A stretch of DNA of 64,000 nt from Candidatus Aalborgicola bjergmarkensis. GTDB taxonomy: Bacteria; Pseudomonadota; Gammaproteobacteria; Burkholderiales; Burkholderiaceae_C. Of the stretch, positions 53,894-62,440 are shown in pieces. A model generated the notes under the pieces. It made no database searches, was not told the DNA's origin, and saw only the letters and a list, made by a program, of their open reading frames with translations. Each line of letters starts with the position of its first letter. Within the stretch, counting starts at the first letter, position 1. The position numbers were made by a program, and so were the translations under genes. The stretch lies in contig JADJFE010000030.1 of assembly GCA_016708725.1 (NCBI GenBank), positions 1 to 64,000 of the forward strand, written 5' to 3'.

Positions 53894-55491
53894 CAGATGG
53901 CCTGATCAGAAATCATGGCGAGCGAAGTTCTTCGGCCCGAGTTGCCCAGCTTGAACACGGCAACGTTTTGCACCAGATCATGCGCCTGCGCCATCAACCC
54001 GGCTGCGGAGGCGGCTATTTCTTCCACCATGGCGGCATTGTGTTGCGTCGTCTGGTCCATTTGTGATACGGCCTCGCCTACCTGGGAAACCCCTATCGCC
54101 TGTTCATTGCTGGCATTGCTGATTTCTCCCATCAGTTCGGTGACTCGCTGAATGGACTCAACCACATCGGTCATGGTGGCACCGGCCCTGTCCACCAGAG
54201 CGGTACCATCTTCCACACGTTCCACACTGGCCTGTATCAACCCCTTGATCTCCTTGGCGGCTTCCGCCGAGCGACTGGCCAAAGCACGCACCTCGCTCGC
54301 AACCACGGCAAACCCGCGTCCCTGATCACCAGCGCGCGCAGCCTCAACCGCAGCATTGAGCGCCAGGATATTGGTCTGGAATGCAATTCCATCAATCACT
54401 TGAATAATGTCGGAAATCTTGCGGCTGGACGCGTTGATGTCCTTCATGGTTTGAACCACCTCGTTGACCGCCTCGCCGCCCTTGATGGCAACGGAAGACG
54501 CATCTCTTGCCAGTTGGTTGGCCTGGCGTGCGCTGTCGGCATTTTTATTGACCGTGGCGCCGAGTTGCTCCATCGAAGCAGCCGTTTCCTGCAGTGCGCT
54601 GGCCTGGGCTTCGGTGCGGGCCGACAAATCCTGATTCCCCGCAGCAATCTCGGTGCTGGCCGTGGAAACGCTCTCCGAACCTTGGCGTACCGAGCGCACA
54701 ACGGAGGTGAATTTGGTCTGCATCTCCACCATGGTGTGCAACAGCCTGGCCACTTCGTCGGTGCCTCTGGGCTGAATGGGCACTGTCAAATCCCCTTCGG
54801 CCATGACGTGCAAGACCTTGACCGCCTTGCCGATGCCGCGTGCGATGGAGCTCGAAATAACCCAGGCAAACCAGCCCACGACCAGCGCAATTGCCGCCAC
54901 CTGTGCGGCGAGGCTCAAGGCGTTGACCATGAAGGCGTCACGCAAATCATCCACGTACAAGCCCGAACCCACTACCCAGCCCCAGGGTTCAAAATGTTGC
55001 ACGTAGGATATTTTTTCTACTGGCGCATCCTTGCCGGGTTTAGGCCAAAAATAAGACAAGTAGCCAGCGCCTTGGTTTTTGGCGATTTTCGCGGCTTCTT
55101 CGATAACCAGAATACCGTTGGGATCGCGAATCGTATTGCTAGGCTTGCCCGCCAGGTCTGGTTTGATGGGGTGCATCACCAGGACACCCTGCAAGTCATT
55201 GATCCAGAAATATTCCTTGCCGTCGTAACGCATCAACCCGATGGCTGCCTTGGCCATCTCCTGCGCCTGCGCGCGCGTCACGCTGCCGGAACTCTCCAGT
55301 TTATAGGCCCATTGGAGCACGCCCGAAGCCGATTCAACGGTATGCTGCACCACGTCCTTGCGGTCATGCAAACCTTGCTGGAACTGGCTACGCGCCGCAA
55401 ATGCTGTGATTACCAACATGCCAATCAGGCTCAGTGCCAGCAGCAGGCCAAGTTTGGCCCGGATTGAAAGACGGTTCAGCTGCTGTTTCAT
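53893..55491 (-). CDS. Methyl-accepting chemotaxis protein with Cache-type sensor
   Basis: 532 residues. Membrane helix 1 near 12-32; single-Cache periplasmic domain (GLMRYDGKEYFWINDLQG, VLVMHPIKPDLAGKP, YLSYFWPKPG, and the PWGWVVGSGLYVDDL end); helix 2 near 190-210; HAMP; and the signalling domain with the hairpin AFQTNILALNAAVEAARAGD..GRGFAVVASEVR and methylation helices. No C-terminal NWETF-like pentapeptide was noted. First gene of a five-gene overlapping operon. Confidence 0.93.
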   Translation of the reverse strand: MKQQLNRLSIRAKLGLLLALSLIGMLVITAFAARSQFQQGLHDRKDVVQHTVESASGVLQWAYKLESSGSVTRAQAQEMAKAAIGLMRYDGKEYFWINDLQGVLVMHPIKPDLAGKPSNTIRDPNGILVIEEAAKIAKNQGAGYLSYFWPKPGKDAPVEKISYVQHFEPWGWVVGSGLYVDDLRDAFMVNALSLAAQVAAIALVVGWFAWVISSSIARGIGKAVKVLHVMAEGDLTVPIQPRGTDEVARLLHTMVEMQTKFTSVVRSVRQGSESVSTASTEIAAGNQDLSARTEAQASALQETAASMEQLGATVNKNADSARQANQLARDASSVAIKGGEAVNEVVQTMKDINASSRKISDIIQVIDGIAFQTNILALNAAVEAARAGDQGRGFAVVASEVRALASRSAEAAKEIKGLIQASVERVEDGTALVDRAGATMTDVVESIQRVTELMGEISNASNEQAIGVSQVGEAVSQMDQTTQHNAAMVEEIAASAAGLMAQAHDLVQNVAVFKLGNSGRRTSLAMISDQAI

Positions 55492-55847
55492 CGCAAGCTC
55501 CTTGACTGTTTATGGGATCGTAACAACCTTGGAACTTTAGTGCGCATCAGGGGGTAAAGTGTAGAGGCAAGCACTCAAACCGAAGGATTTGGCAGTGACA
55601 AATTGCTATTCTTATTGAAGCTGCCTGCGCACGTTTTGCAAGGGCTTCAGCCAAGTTTATGCATATTTCCTTGGGGCTTGGCCGGTTTGCGGGTCCAGCA
55701 AGTGGGGTAAAAATGAGACATTTCCCCTCGCACCCTTTGCAGAATATGCCGCTATCCCCCGTGGAGTGTGCGGGAGCCGCTATTAATTGTGGAGTAATGC
55801 AAAGAAGCGGGCACACCTGCAACCTACGACAACACCCTTTTTTGACC
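55492..55847. other. Intergenic region upstream of the chemoreceptor operon
   Basis: About 356 bp without a gene. It should contain the promoter of the five-gene signalling operon (minus strand) and the 3' untranslated end of the sugar operon. It includes one dispersed repeat at 55750-55797. No clear terminator was found. Confidence 0.5.
55750..55797 (+). repeat. Dispersed intergenic repeat, copy 6
   Basis: CGCTATCCCCCGTGGAGTGT followed by GCGGGAGCCGCTATTAATTG. It has the same GTGCGGGAGC-GCTA core as the other copies. Confidence 0.55.
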
Positions 55848-56498
55848 CTACAAGGTCAAAACAAGATGGCGCAAGGACTCTGTCGTCTCTAAGCGCTCGC
55901 ATTCCTGTGGTACCAGCGCATCGGCAGCACCAAAGCCCCAGGTGGCGAATGCAAAGGCCAAGCCGGAAAATTTTGCCGCTTCGTAGTCATCGTATCGGTC
56001 CCCGACGTACAACGTGGCATCGCTAGCCAAACCATGTTTTTCAAGAATATGGCGCAACAACTTTCCCTTGCTGTCTGCATGGGGGTGGATGCTGTCCGGT
56101 GAGTACACCGCAACAAAATGGGAATTCCAATTCAGATGGCTGATGATTCTGTGTGTAGGAAACTGCCGCTTGTTGGTGGCGATGAAAACAGCACAGCCAG
56201 CAGCATTCAGCATTTTCAACAATTCAGGGATACCTTCAAACGGCTGGCTATGAAGGCACCCTTCGGTGTCATAGTGTTGCTTGAATGCTGCGGTAACTTT
56301 GGCAAGCGTGGCAGCGTCGGCATGTGGGAACAGGGCGCGCAGGGTGTCTGTCAGCGGTGGACCAATGATATCGGGTGTCAAGGCACGCGCCGGAGTTATT
56401 CCTGTAAGCTCCGCCGCATGCCCCAAAGATGTCAGGATACCCGAGGCACTGTCAACCAGCGTACCATCCAGATCGAAGATGATTGAATTAAATTTCAT
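55848..56498 (-). CDS. HAD-family phosphatase (Gph/PGP-like)
   Basis: 216 residues from ATG 56498 (MKFNSIIFDLDGTLVDSASG). HAD motifs: I FDLDGTL, II FIATNKR, III Lys in SKGKLLRHIL, IV YVGDRYDDYEAA. Cap domain of the phosphoglycolate phosphatase type. As the last gene of the sugar operon it may dephosphorylate a sugar or NeuB-type product (as NeuB pathways need a 9-phosphatase), or be a general repair phosphatase. Confidence 0.85.
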   Translation of the reverse strand: MKFNSIIFDLDGTLVDSASGILTSLGHAAELTGITPARALTPDIIGPPLTDTLRALFPHADAATLAKVTAAFKQHYDTEGCLHSQPFEGIPELLKMLNAAGCAVFIATNKRQFPTHRIISHLNWNSHFVAVYSPDSIHPHADSKGKLLRHILEKHGLASDATLYVGDRYDDYEAAKFSGLAFAFATWGFGAADALVPQECERLETTESLRHLVLTL

Positions 56499-56526
56499 AG
56501 CGATCCCCGCATGTTTGGTGTGGCAT

Positions 56527-57510
56527 TCAGGCTGAATTACCCGAATGGGCGCTGGCAGCAAACCGGATGGCATCCTCCAGGCTGATCGTCACTTTCAAGC
56601 CGAGCGCATTCCGGGCTTTGGCGATGCACGGGATATAGCGGTTGCGCGCCGAGGTTTCATCGGCTTTTTGCAGGATGTGGACGGGTTTGTGGGGGGCAAT
56701 CAAATCGCGCACGGTATGGGCCAGATCCCGGATATTGATGGCGTTGTCGGAACCTACGTTGTAGGCCTGCCCAGCTTGACCATGAAACAACATGGTCAAA
56801 AGCCAATGTGCCAGATCGCGTTGATCCAGGTAAGAACGCAAGGGACTGCCATCGCCTTGCACCGTAATCGATTCGGCTTGCAACGCATCGCGAATGAAAT
56901 TACCGATGGCAAAATGCACATCCAATGGCAAGTCCGGGCCAACAAAGGCAAAGCAGCGTGCTACCACGGTGGGCAGTCCATGCGCCTGCATGTACAGCGC
57001 GCACAGGTGTTCGGCCATGCGCTTGGCTATGCTGTAGGCATGGGCCGCATTGAGCGGGTCGGGCAGGGTGTGGCAATGTTCAGGAATCTGCGCCATGTCG
57101 GGCGGCTGGGCACCGTACACGCCGCCGGAACTGGTCAACAGAAAACGTTTGGCACCGCAATGGACGGCCAGATCCAGCACATTGCGGGTGCCATGCACGA
57201 TCTGGTCAAAGCGCTCCTGCGGCGACAACAAAGGGCCGGTTGTGGAGTCGGCAGCGGCATGTAATACGTGCGTAAACACTGCGTCCCGTGGCAAGGTGGC
57301 CGCAGCGCAAATATCGCCCTGCACCATGCGTAACCAGGGATGCGCTACCAGCGCAGGAAACTGGCTTGCAAAGCGCTGTGGATTCCGGGATAACAGGGTG
57401 ACGTGTGGAGCTTTGTACCCCTGGCGATCTTGTTCCAGCCAGTGACGCAGCAACGCACGACCGAAAAAGCCGGTACCGCCGGTGAGCAGGATGTGGTTAG
57501 CGCTGTCCAT
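56527..57510 (-). CDS. NAD-dependent epimerase/dehydratase (nucleotide-sugar SDR)
   Basis: 327 residues. Extended SDR: ILLTGGTGFFGRALLRHWL (dinucleotide binding), VLHAAADSTTG, LLTSSGGVYG (catalytic Ser/Thr), HAYSIAKRMAEHL (YxxxK), and SYLDQRDLAHWLLTML toward the C-terminus. Probably reduces or epimerises a CDP- or dTDP-deoxysugar made by the upstream enzymes. In the yersiniose pathway a reductase acts after the ThDP carboligase, and this is a fitting candidate. Confidence 0.85.
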   Translation of the reverse strand: MDSANHILLTGGTGFFGRALLRHWLEQDRQGYKAPHVTLLSRNPQRFASQFPALVAHPWLRMVQGDICAAATLPRDAVFTHVLHAAADSTTGPLLSPQERFDQIVHGTRNVLDLAVHCGAKRFLLTSSGGVYGAQPPDMAQIPEHCHTLPDPLNAAHAYSIAKRMAEHLCALYMQAHGLPTVVARCFAFVGPDLPLDVHFAIGNFIRDALQAESITVQGDGSPLRSYLDQRDLAHWLLTMLFHGQAGQAYNVGSDNAINIRDLAHTVRDLIAPHKPVHILQKADETSARNRYIPCIAKARNALGLKVTISLEDAIRFAASAHSGNSA

Positions 57511-57531
57511 GCCGTTGGCACTCAGTGGTAC

Positions 57532-58686
57532 TCAGTGGTACATCAGCACCACGGGATTGGCAACGGACTTTTGCAGGTGCGCTGCGATGGCGTTTTGCGA
57601 ACGAAACGACGACACCAGAACGGGAACATCGGGTGTTTCATGGATGCTGGAGGGTGATCGCACCGACCAACGGCCCATTTGCTTGCCTGCAAGATTGGGG
57701 TTGCTGTCAACAATACCCAGAACACTGCAACCGGATTTTTTCTCCAGATGTGCCAATAAGCGGGCTGTATGCGAGCCAGCGCCATAAACGATCAGCGGGC
57801 ACGCAGGCACACGCTGCAATGCACGGTCTAATTGCCGTTGGGATTCAACAACATAGGCCGTCAACGGACTGGTTTCCGGGTATTCGTAGCGGAGATCAAC
57901 AGGGGGCGCGCCACTCCATTCAAACAGGCCCAGCATGGAGCCAGAGGCCACCATGGGCAAAGGCAACAGTTCCAGCGCAAGTTGCTTGGCACCCAAGGAA
58001 TACATCAGGTTTGTCAGCGACGGGGCATCAAAAAACTGAATGTGTTCCAGTGAAAACTCACCAAAGGGTTCGCTGTCGGGGTTGAGAAAATACTCGATGG
58101 CTGGGACTTCGATCAGCACTTTGCAGCCCGGTCGCAATCGGGAGAAAAGCCGGGAGAGGTCGGATCGCAGTTGTGGCAGGTGTTCCAGCACACACATGAT
58201 GCAGATCACATCAACCTCCTGCAGATTCAGCACCGTGTGTGCCTCCGACATCAGGCCGCGCTGGATACCTTTCACGCCAAACATCTTGAGCGCACATTGC
58301 GCCGCATTGGGAGCAGGGTCCAGTCCTTGCAGATAGTGCCATCCGGCGGCTTGCAGGCCGCCCAGCAGGGCACCATAGCCGCAGCCCAGGTCGGCAATAC
58401 GCTGCGTTTTTGCCAGGCGACCATCGAGAAAGCGCACGGTGGCGTCAATGCGCGCCTGGTCTACCGGGGCTACAGACTCGGGCGCATCGTATTTGGAAAC
58501 CGTCTGGTAGTAGGCGCTGAAGGTGGCGTTGTCTGCCAACTGTTGGGCATAGTGGAAGCCGCAGTGCTTGCAGCGCACAACCGCGTAGCTCATGTCGAAC
58601 CCACCTATCGCTGCCATTGGGTTGGTAAAACACAAGGCGGCAGATTCACTGGTGCAGATCGGGCAGGGACGTGAAACCTGGGGCAT
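57532..58686 (-). CDS. Deoxysugar C-methyltransferase-type protein (zinc-binding N-terminus)
   Basis: 384 residues from ATG 58686, with AGGA upstream. N-terminal zinc site PCPICTSE and RCKHCGFHYA; a SAM-binding domain with IADLGCGYGALLGGLQAAGW, DVICIMCVLEHLPQLRSDL; and the C-terminal domain (LIVYGAGSHTARLLAHLEKK, VLGIVDSNPNLAGKQM). This three-part plan is that of NDP-hexose C-methyltransferases such as TylCIII/NovU and relatives. A C-methyl branch on a deoxysugar is the likely product, though some members act on other substrates. Confidence 0.8.
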   Translation of the reverse strand: MPQVSRPCPICTSESAALCFTNPMAAIGGFDMSYAVVRCKHCGFHYAQQLADNATFSAYYQTVSKYDAPESVAPVDQARIDATVRFLDGRLAKTQRIADLGCGYGALLGGLQAAGWHYLQGLDPAPNAAQCALKMFGVKGIQRGLMSEAHTVLNLQEVDVICIMCVLEHLPQLRSDLSRLFSRLRPGCKVLIEVPAIEYFLNPDSEPFGEFSLEHIQFFDAPSLTNLMYSLGAKQLALELLPLPMVASGSMLGLFEWSGAPPVDLRYEYPETSPLTAYVVESQRQLDRALQRVPACPLIVYGAGSHTARLLAHLEKKSGCSVLGIVDSNPNLAGKQMGRWSVRSPSSIHETPDVPVLVSSFRSQNAIAAHLQKSVANPVVLMYH

Positions 58687-58703
58687 GTAAAAGTCCTGCG
58701 GCT

Positions 58704-59462
58704 TTATTTCTTGATAAGGATGGCGTGACCATTCAGGTTGTGGATGAATAGGAAGCCCTTGTCCGAACGCAGCGCATTCACCAGCTTGGTAACCCCTTCG
58801 CAACCCGAAAAGCCATAATCATCGAAAACGATACATCCGCCACTACTGAGCAGCGGAATACCCCACTCCACCACGTCCTTTGCGGAAGAGTACACATCCA
58901 CATCGCAGTGCAGCAAAGCCAATTTACCCTGGAAGCCACTGGCCGTTTGCTCTGGGAATATCCCCTCGAGCAAAGTGAAGTTTGAAAGCCCCAGTCCCTT
59001 GAGCAAGTCAGACACCAGCGCGGATGATGTGTCCGCATGTTCCCCGCCAACATACACGGTATCCGCGCCACCGGCCTTCACCACCCCCTGAAAAGTGTCA
59101 GCCAGATAGACATGCTTGGCAGCGTTGTCTTTTACAGTGGATGCGAGCAAGGCGCCGGTGCCGCCACGCCACACCCCCACTTCCAGGTAGTTGCCTGGCA
59201 CATGGCTCAGTTGCTGGCCCAGTGTCCACAGTTCATAGCAGCGGTAAATGTCCACCAGGGTATGGTTCCTGATGTGCTGGAAAACCGTCTGAAAGCCTTC
59301 ATCAAGCAACCACGGACTATAGGTTGCGTGCGGTAGTACACGGTGGTGCGATATTTCGGGTGACTTCGGATGGCTCCAGGGTGCCTGGCTGCGAATGGCC
59401 GCGTACGCATCGGCCAACTTCTGCTTCATATCGGCCGCAAGGGACGTTTGGGATGTGATCAT
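58704..59462 (-). CDS. TylF/MycF-like class I methyltransferase
   Basis: 252 residues. HTLVDIYRCYELWTLGQQL, then YLEVGVWRGGTGALLASTVK (motif I), VYLADTFQGVVKAGG, LALLHCDVDVYSSAKDVVEW and GGCIVFDDYGFSGCEGVTKL, the hallmark Asp-rich blocks of macrocin O-methyltransferase relatives. It would O-methylate a sugar hydroxyl. Start overlaps the FkbM gene stop by 4 bp. Confidence 0.85.
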   Translation of the reverse strand: MITSQTSLAADMKQKLADAYAAIRSQAPWSHPKSPEISHHRVLPHATYSPWLLDEGFQTVFQHIRNHTLVDIYRCYELWTLGQQLSHVPGNYLEVGVWRGGTGALLASTVKDNAAKHVYLADTFQGVVKAGGADTVYVGGEHADTSSALVSDLLKGLGLSNFTLLEGIFPEQTASGFQGKLALLHCDVDVYSSAKDVVEWGIPLLSSGGCIVFDDYGFSGCEGVTKLVNALRSDKGFLFIHNLNGHAILIKK

Positions 59463-60613
59463 GCTGGGTTACTGTCTTTCTGTAATGCCATGGATGCTGA
59501 CTGCGGCACGCCATACAGCACGCTGTCAAAGCTGTTGAAGAAGTGCTGACGGATATAAAAGCGGTAGCCCTCGCACAATCGGGTCAGCATCAGGGGTAAT
59601 TCCCACAGGTCGTGCGGATGGTGGTACAGCGACAGGGAAAGCACCGGGCGACAGCGCCGGATCAATTGCTGCGCTCCTTGCAAGGCTTGCATTTCGGCGC
59701 CTTCGACATCCAGTTTGATGAAATCAACGGTGTGCCCGGCCAATACATCGTCCAATGCCGTTACCGCAATGTGGGTGGTGCCGTTTTCGGTAATGGATGC
59801 ACCTTCACCTTGTCCGGCACTGAAGCCCAGGATGCGGTAGCCATCGGACAAGCCCAGTGGCAAGCACTGCACCGGATGTGTGCTACCGCGCACATGGTTG
59901 ACCAGTTGAGCATAATTCGCGCTATCCGGCTCAAACAGGTAGGCTACCTGTACGTCGGCCAGTTTGCACAACTCCAGGTAGGTGTCGCCGTTGTAGGCGC
60001 CGCCATCGACGAAGCGAATGGGTTTTCCCTGGAATAGATCCAAGGTTAGCGGGTTGAAATACTGGTTTTCTGGATGACGAAAACTGCCGTAGGACGTGTG
60101 CAGTCCCAGGCGAAAAGCAGCAATGTCCAGCAGGCAGCGTTTACTGGCGTCATCGCTCAGGCAGTTCAGCGCGTTCGCAATGGTGTCGATCTGGCTCAGG
60201 ATACGCTCGGGTTCGCTTAACCAGAAGCGCCAGCCCAAGTCCTGCTGGAGTGCGTGGTACACATCCCAAGGCAGGAACACATCGCGTGCTCCGGCTTCGC
60301 GCGCCAAGGCCTCCAGCGTGTCCAATGGCATACCCCGGTTGAAGATGCCGATGCACAAAGGGGCTGCGCAGTGCACGGGAGACCACTGCTGCCAGTTCAT
60401 CAGCGGCAGCCCCATGACCTGTTCGGCAACGGGTCTGGTTTCGACAAAGCCCGCTACGGTGTGGCCGGTACCTTGCAACGCACGGCACAGGTCGCGGCCA
60501 AACTGACCAGCACCAAAAATCCACACAGGCTGATTGGAGGAGATCGTTTTGGTCGGCTTGTCGGCAAAGCGCCTGGCCAGGGTATGCAGTTCTGCTGAAA
60601 AGTGGTCGGTCAT
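59459..60613 (-). CDS. FkbM-family methyltransferase
   Basis: 384 residues from ATG 60613 (a GTG at 60625 is possible). The N-terminal portion has a Rossmann-like VWIFGAGQFGRDLCRAL segment; the C-terminal FkbM domain has IRFVDGGAYNGDTYLELCKL (motif I), YLFEPDSANYAQLVNHV, and DFIKLDVEGAEMQALQGA. It probably O-methylates a polysaccharide or nucleotide sugar. The N-terminal extension resembles sugar-binding or NAD-type domains seen in glycan FkbM proteins. Confidence 0.85.
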   Translation of the reverse strand: MTDHFSAELHTLARRFADKPTKTISSNQPVWIFGAGQFGRDLCRALQGTGHTVAGFVETRPVAEQVMGLPLMNWQQWSPVHCAAPLCIGIFNRGMPLDTLEALAREAGARDVFLPWDVYHALQQDLGWRFWLSEPERILSQIDTIANALNCLSDDASKRCLLDIAAFRLGLHTSYGSFRHPENQYFNPLTLDLFQGKPIRFVDGGAYNGDTYLELCKLADVQVAYLFEPDSANYAQLVNHVRGSTHPVQCLPLGLSDGYRILGFSAGQGEGASITENGTTHIAVTALDDVLAGHTVDFIKLDVEGAEMQALQGAQQLIRRCRPVLSLSLYHHPHDLWELPLMLTRLCEGYRFYIRQHFFNSFDSVLYGVPQSASMALQKDSNPA

Positions 60614-60637
60614 GGTCGGCACCACGTTAGCAGATGG

Positions 60638-62440
60638 TCAGACGCTGGCCTGGATGGCACGGGCAGAGTCCGCCACGGCCTTGAGCTCTGCCGGGGCCAG
60701 GAAGGGGTGCATGTCGTCCAGTTCCGGGGTGACAAACTGGCCGTTTTCGTCCACACGCGATTTGATGCGCGGAGCAAACTCCTGGCGTGGATCGACCACT
60801 ACATTCAGCAACAGCGGGCCGTCTTCTTGCAGCAGGGCATCCAGCCGGGACAGGTCTGCCTCACTGCGAATCGTCGCGGCCTTGAGACCATAGGCTTTTG
60901 CAACGGACTCAAAGTCGGGAAACTCCACACCGGATGCGGGGGTAGCGCCGATAACGCGACCAAAGAAGTTTTCATGGGTTTGCCAGATGGACAAGTAACC
61001 TGCATTGTTTATCACCACCACGATCACATTACGACCCGTGGTTTTGAGGGTTTGCAGTTCCTGGATATTCATCTGCAGACTGCCATCGCCGGCAAAACAG
61101 ATCACCCGCCGTTTGTTGTTGTCCGCACATGCAGCGCCTATGGCCGAGGGCAGGTCGTAGCCCATCGAGGCCGATCCTGAGTTGCTGAACAGGCGCTGGT
61201 TGACTGTGAGATGGGCCATCTGAAACGGCAGGATGCAAGCAGAAGCGTTGCCGCAGGCCGCGACATCGTTATCACGCATCTGGCGAAAGATGCGATCAAC
61301 TACGACATAGGGATTGAGCGGGGCACCTGGCTTTTGCGTGTGCTCTTTGCGCACGTGGTAGCGCGTCCCGATCTCGCGGCACCAGGCACCCCAGGCCGAA
61401 AAGTTCGGTAAGGTAGATTGTGCAAACAGGCGGCGCAGTGTCTCGATGAACGCTAAAGCATCCGCCTGCACCTTGAGGTCGGCCTGCACGCCGGGCTTGG
61501 CCAGTTCGGCTGCGTCCACGTCCACTTGCACAATCCAGGCGTTCTTGCCAAAGGAGTCCCAGTTGTAGCTGGTTTGGCGGATGTTCAGGCGTGAGCCGAT
61601 GACCAGCACCACGTCGGCGTTTTGCAGGCAGAAGTTGCCCGAACGTGTGCCGATGGTGCCTGGGCGTCCGGCAAACAGGGGATGGTCGGAGGCAATCAGA
61701 TCATGGGTCCAGGCTGTGGCCAGCGGAATACCGGTGTCTTCCACCAATTGCCGCAAGAGGCCAACCGCCCCCGCCAAACGCACACCGGTGCCCCCCAGAA
61801 TCAGCGGGCGGTGCGCCCGGCGTAGACGTTCGATGATTTCCAGGCAGGCAGCCTCCAGCTTGGGTGCCTGCGTTTTTTCTATGGCAGGTGGATCAGAAAT
61901 GGTCAAGGCCTCTTTGGACGATTGAATGTCCAAAGGAATATCAAGCCAGACCGGCCCAGGACGGCCCGAAATAGCCAGTGCATAGGCCGCAGGCAAGGCA
62001 GTTTGCACCTGTGCGGCGTTGCGAATCAGCGTGGCGCTCTTGCAAATGGACGATGCCATAGCCACGGTGGGGCCTTCCTGGTCCCCCAGTTGGCGCAAAC
62101 CCGGCAGGTCGTGAAAGGACAAGCAGGTTTCGCGCTTGACCTGGCCTGAGATCACGATCATGGGGATGGAGTCGGTAAACGCGCCATACACGCCGTTGAA
62201 GGCATTGATGGAGCCAGGCCCGGTGGTCAGCATCACGACAGCGGGTTTCCCGGCAATGCGCGCATAGCCTTCTGCGGCCATCGCACAGGCCTGCTCATGG
62301 TGCATGAAGGTACTCACAAGCCCAGGGTGGCTACCCAGCGCCTGATTCAAAAACATCGCCCCACCACCGGTGACGGTGAATACCTGTTCTATTCCCTGGC
62401 GTACCAGCCAATCGGCAATCTGCTCTGCTACGGTTTTCAT
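60638..62440 (-). CDS. Thiamine-diphosphate enzyme, acetolactate-synthase-like (possible sugar carboligase)
   Basis: 600 residues. Three ThDP-fold domains: N-terminal with GIEQVFTVTGGGAMFLNQAL and MHHEQACAMAAEGYARI (activating Glu), middle domain, and C-terminal domain with GDGSLQMNIQELQTLKTTGR...NNAGY (ThDP/Mg binding). It resembles acetolactate synthase, but lies in a sugar operon beside an RfbH homologue, as does YerE, the flavin-ThDP enzyme that adds an acetyl branch to a CDP-4-keto-3,6-dideoxyhexose. A true ilvB is unlikely here: no ilvN follows. Confidence 0.82.
   Translation of the reverse strand: MKTVAEQIADWLVRQGIEQVFTVTGGGAMFLNQALGSHPGLVSTFMHHEQACAMAAEGYARIAGKPAVVMLTTGPGSINAFNGVYGAFTDSIPMIVISGQVKRETCLSFHDLPGLRQLGDQEGPTVAMASSICKSATLIRNAAQVQTALPAAYALAISGRPGPVWLDIPLDIQSSKEALTISDPPAIEKTQAPKLEAACLEIIERLRRAHRPLILGGTGVRLAGAVGLLRQLVEDTGIPLATAWTHDLIASDHPLFAGRPGTIGTRSGNFCLQNADVVLVIGSRLNIRQTSYNWDSFGKNAWIVQVDVDAAELAKPGVQADLKVQADALAFIETLRRLFAQSTLPNFSAWGAWCREIGTRYHVRKEHTQKPGAPLNPYVVVDRIFRQMRDNDVAACGNASACILPFQMAHLTVNQRLFSNSGSASMGYDLPSAIGAACADNNKRRVICFAGDGSLQMNIQELQTLKTTGRNVIVVVINNAGYLSIWQTHENFFGRVIGATPASGVEFPDFESVAKAYGLKAATIRSEADLSRLDALLQEDGPLLLNVVVDPRQEFAPRIKSRVDENGQFVTPELDDMHPFLAPAELKAVADSARAIQASV

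Noticed and set aside
60638..62440. Catalytic subunit of acetolactate synthase (ilvB)
   Set aside because: There is no small subunit gene next to it, and it sits within a nucleotide-sugar operon adjacent to rfbH and a neuB-like gene. A sugar carboligase is more likely, though not proven.
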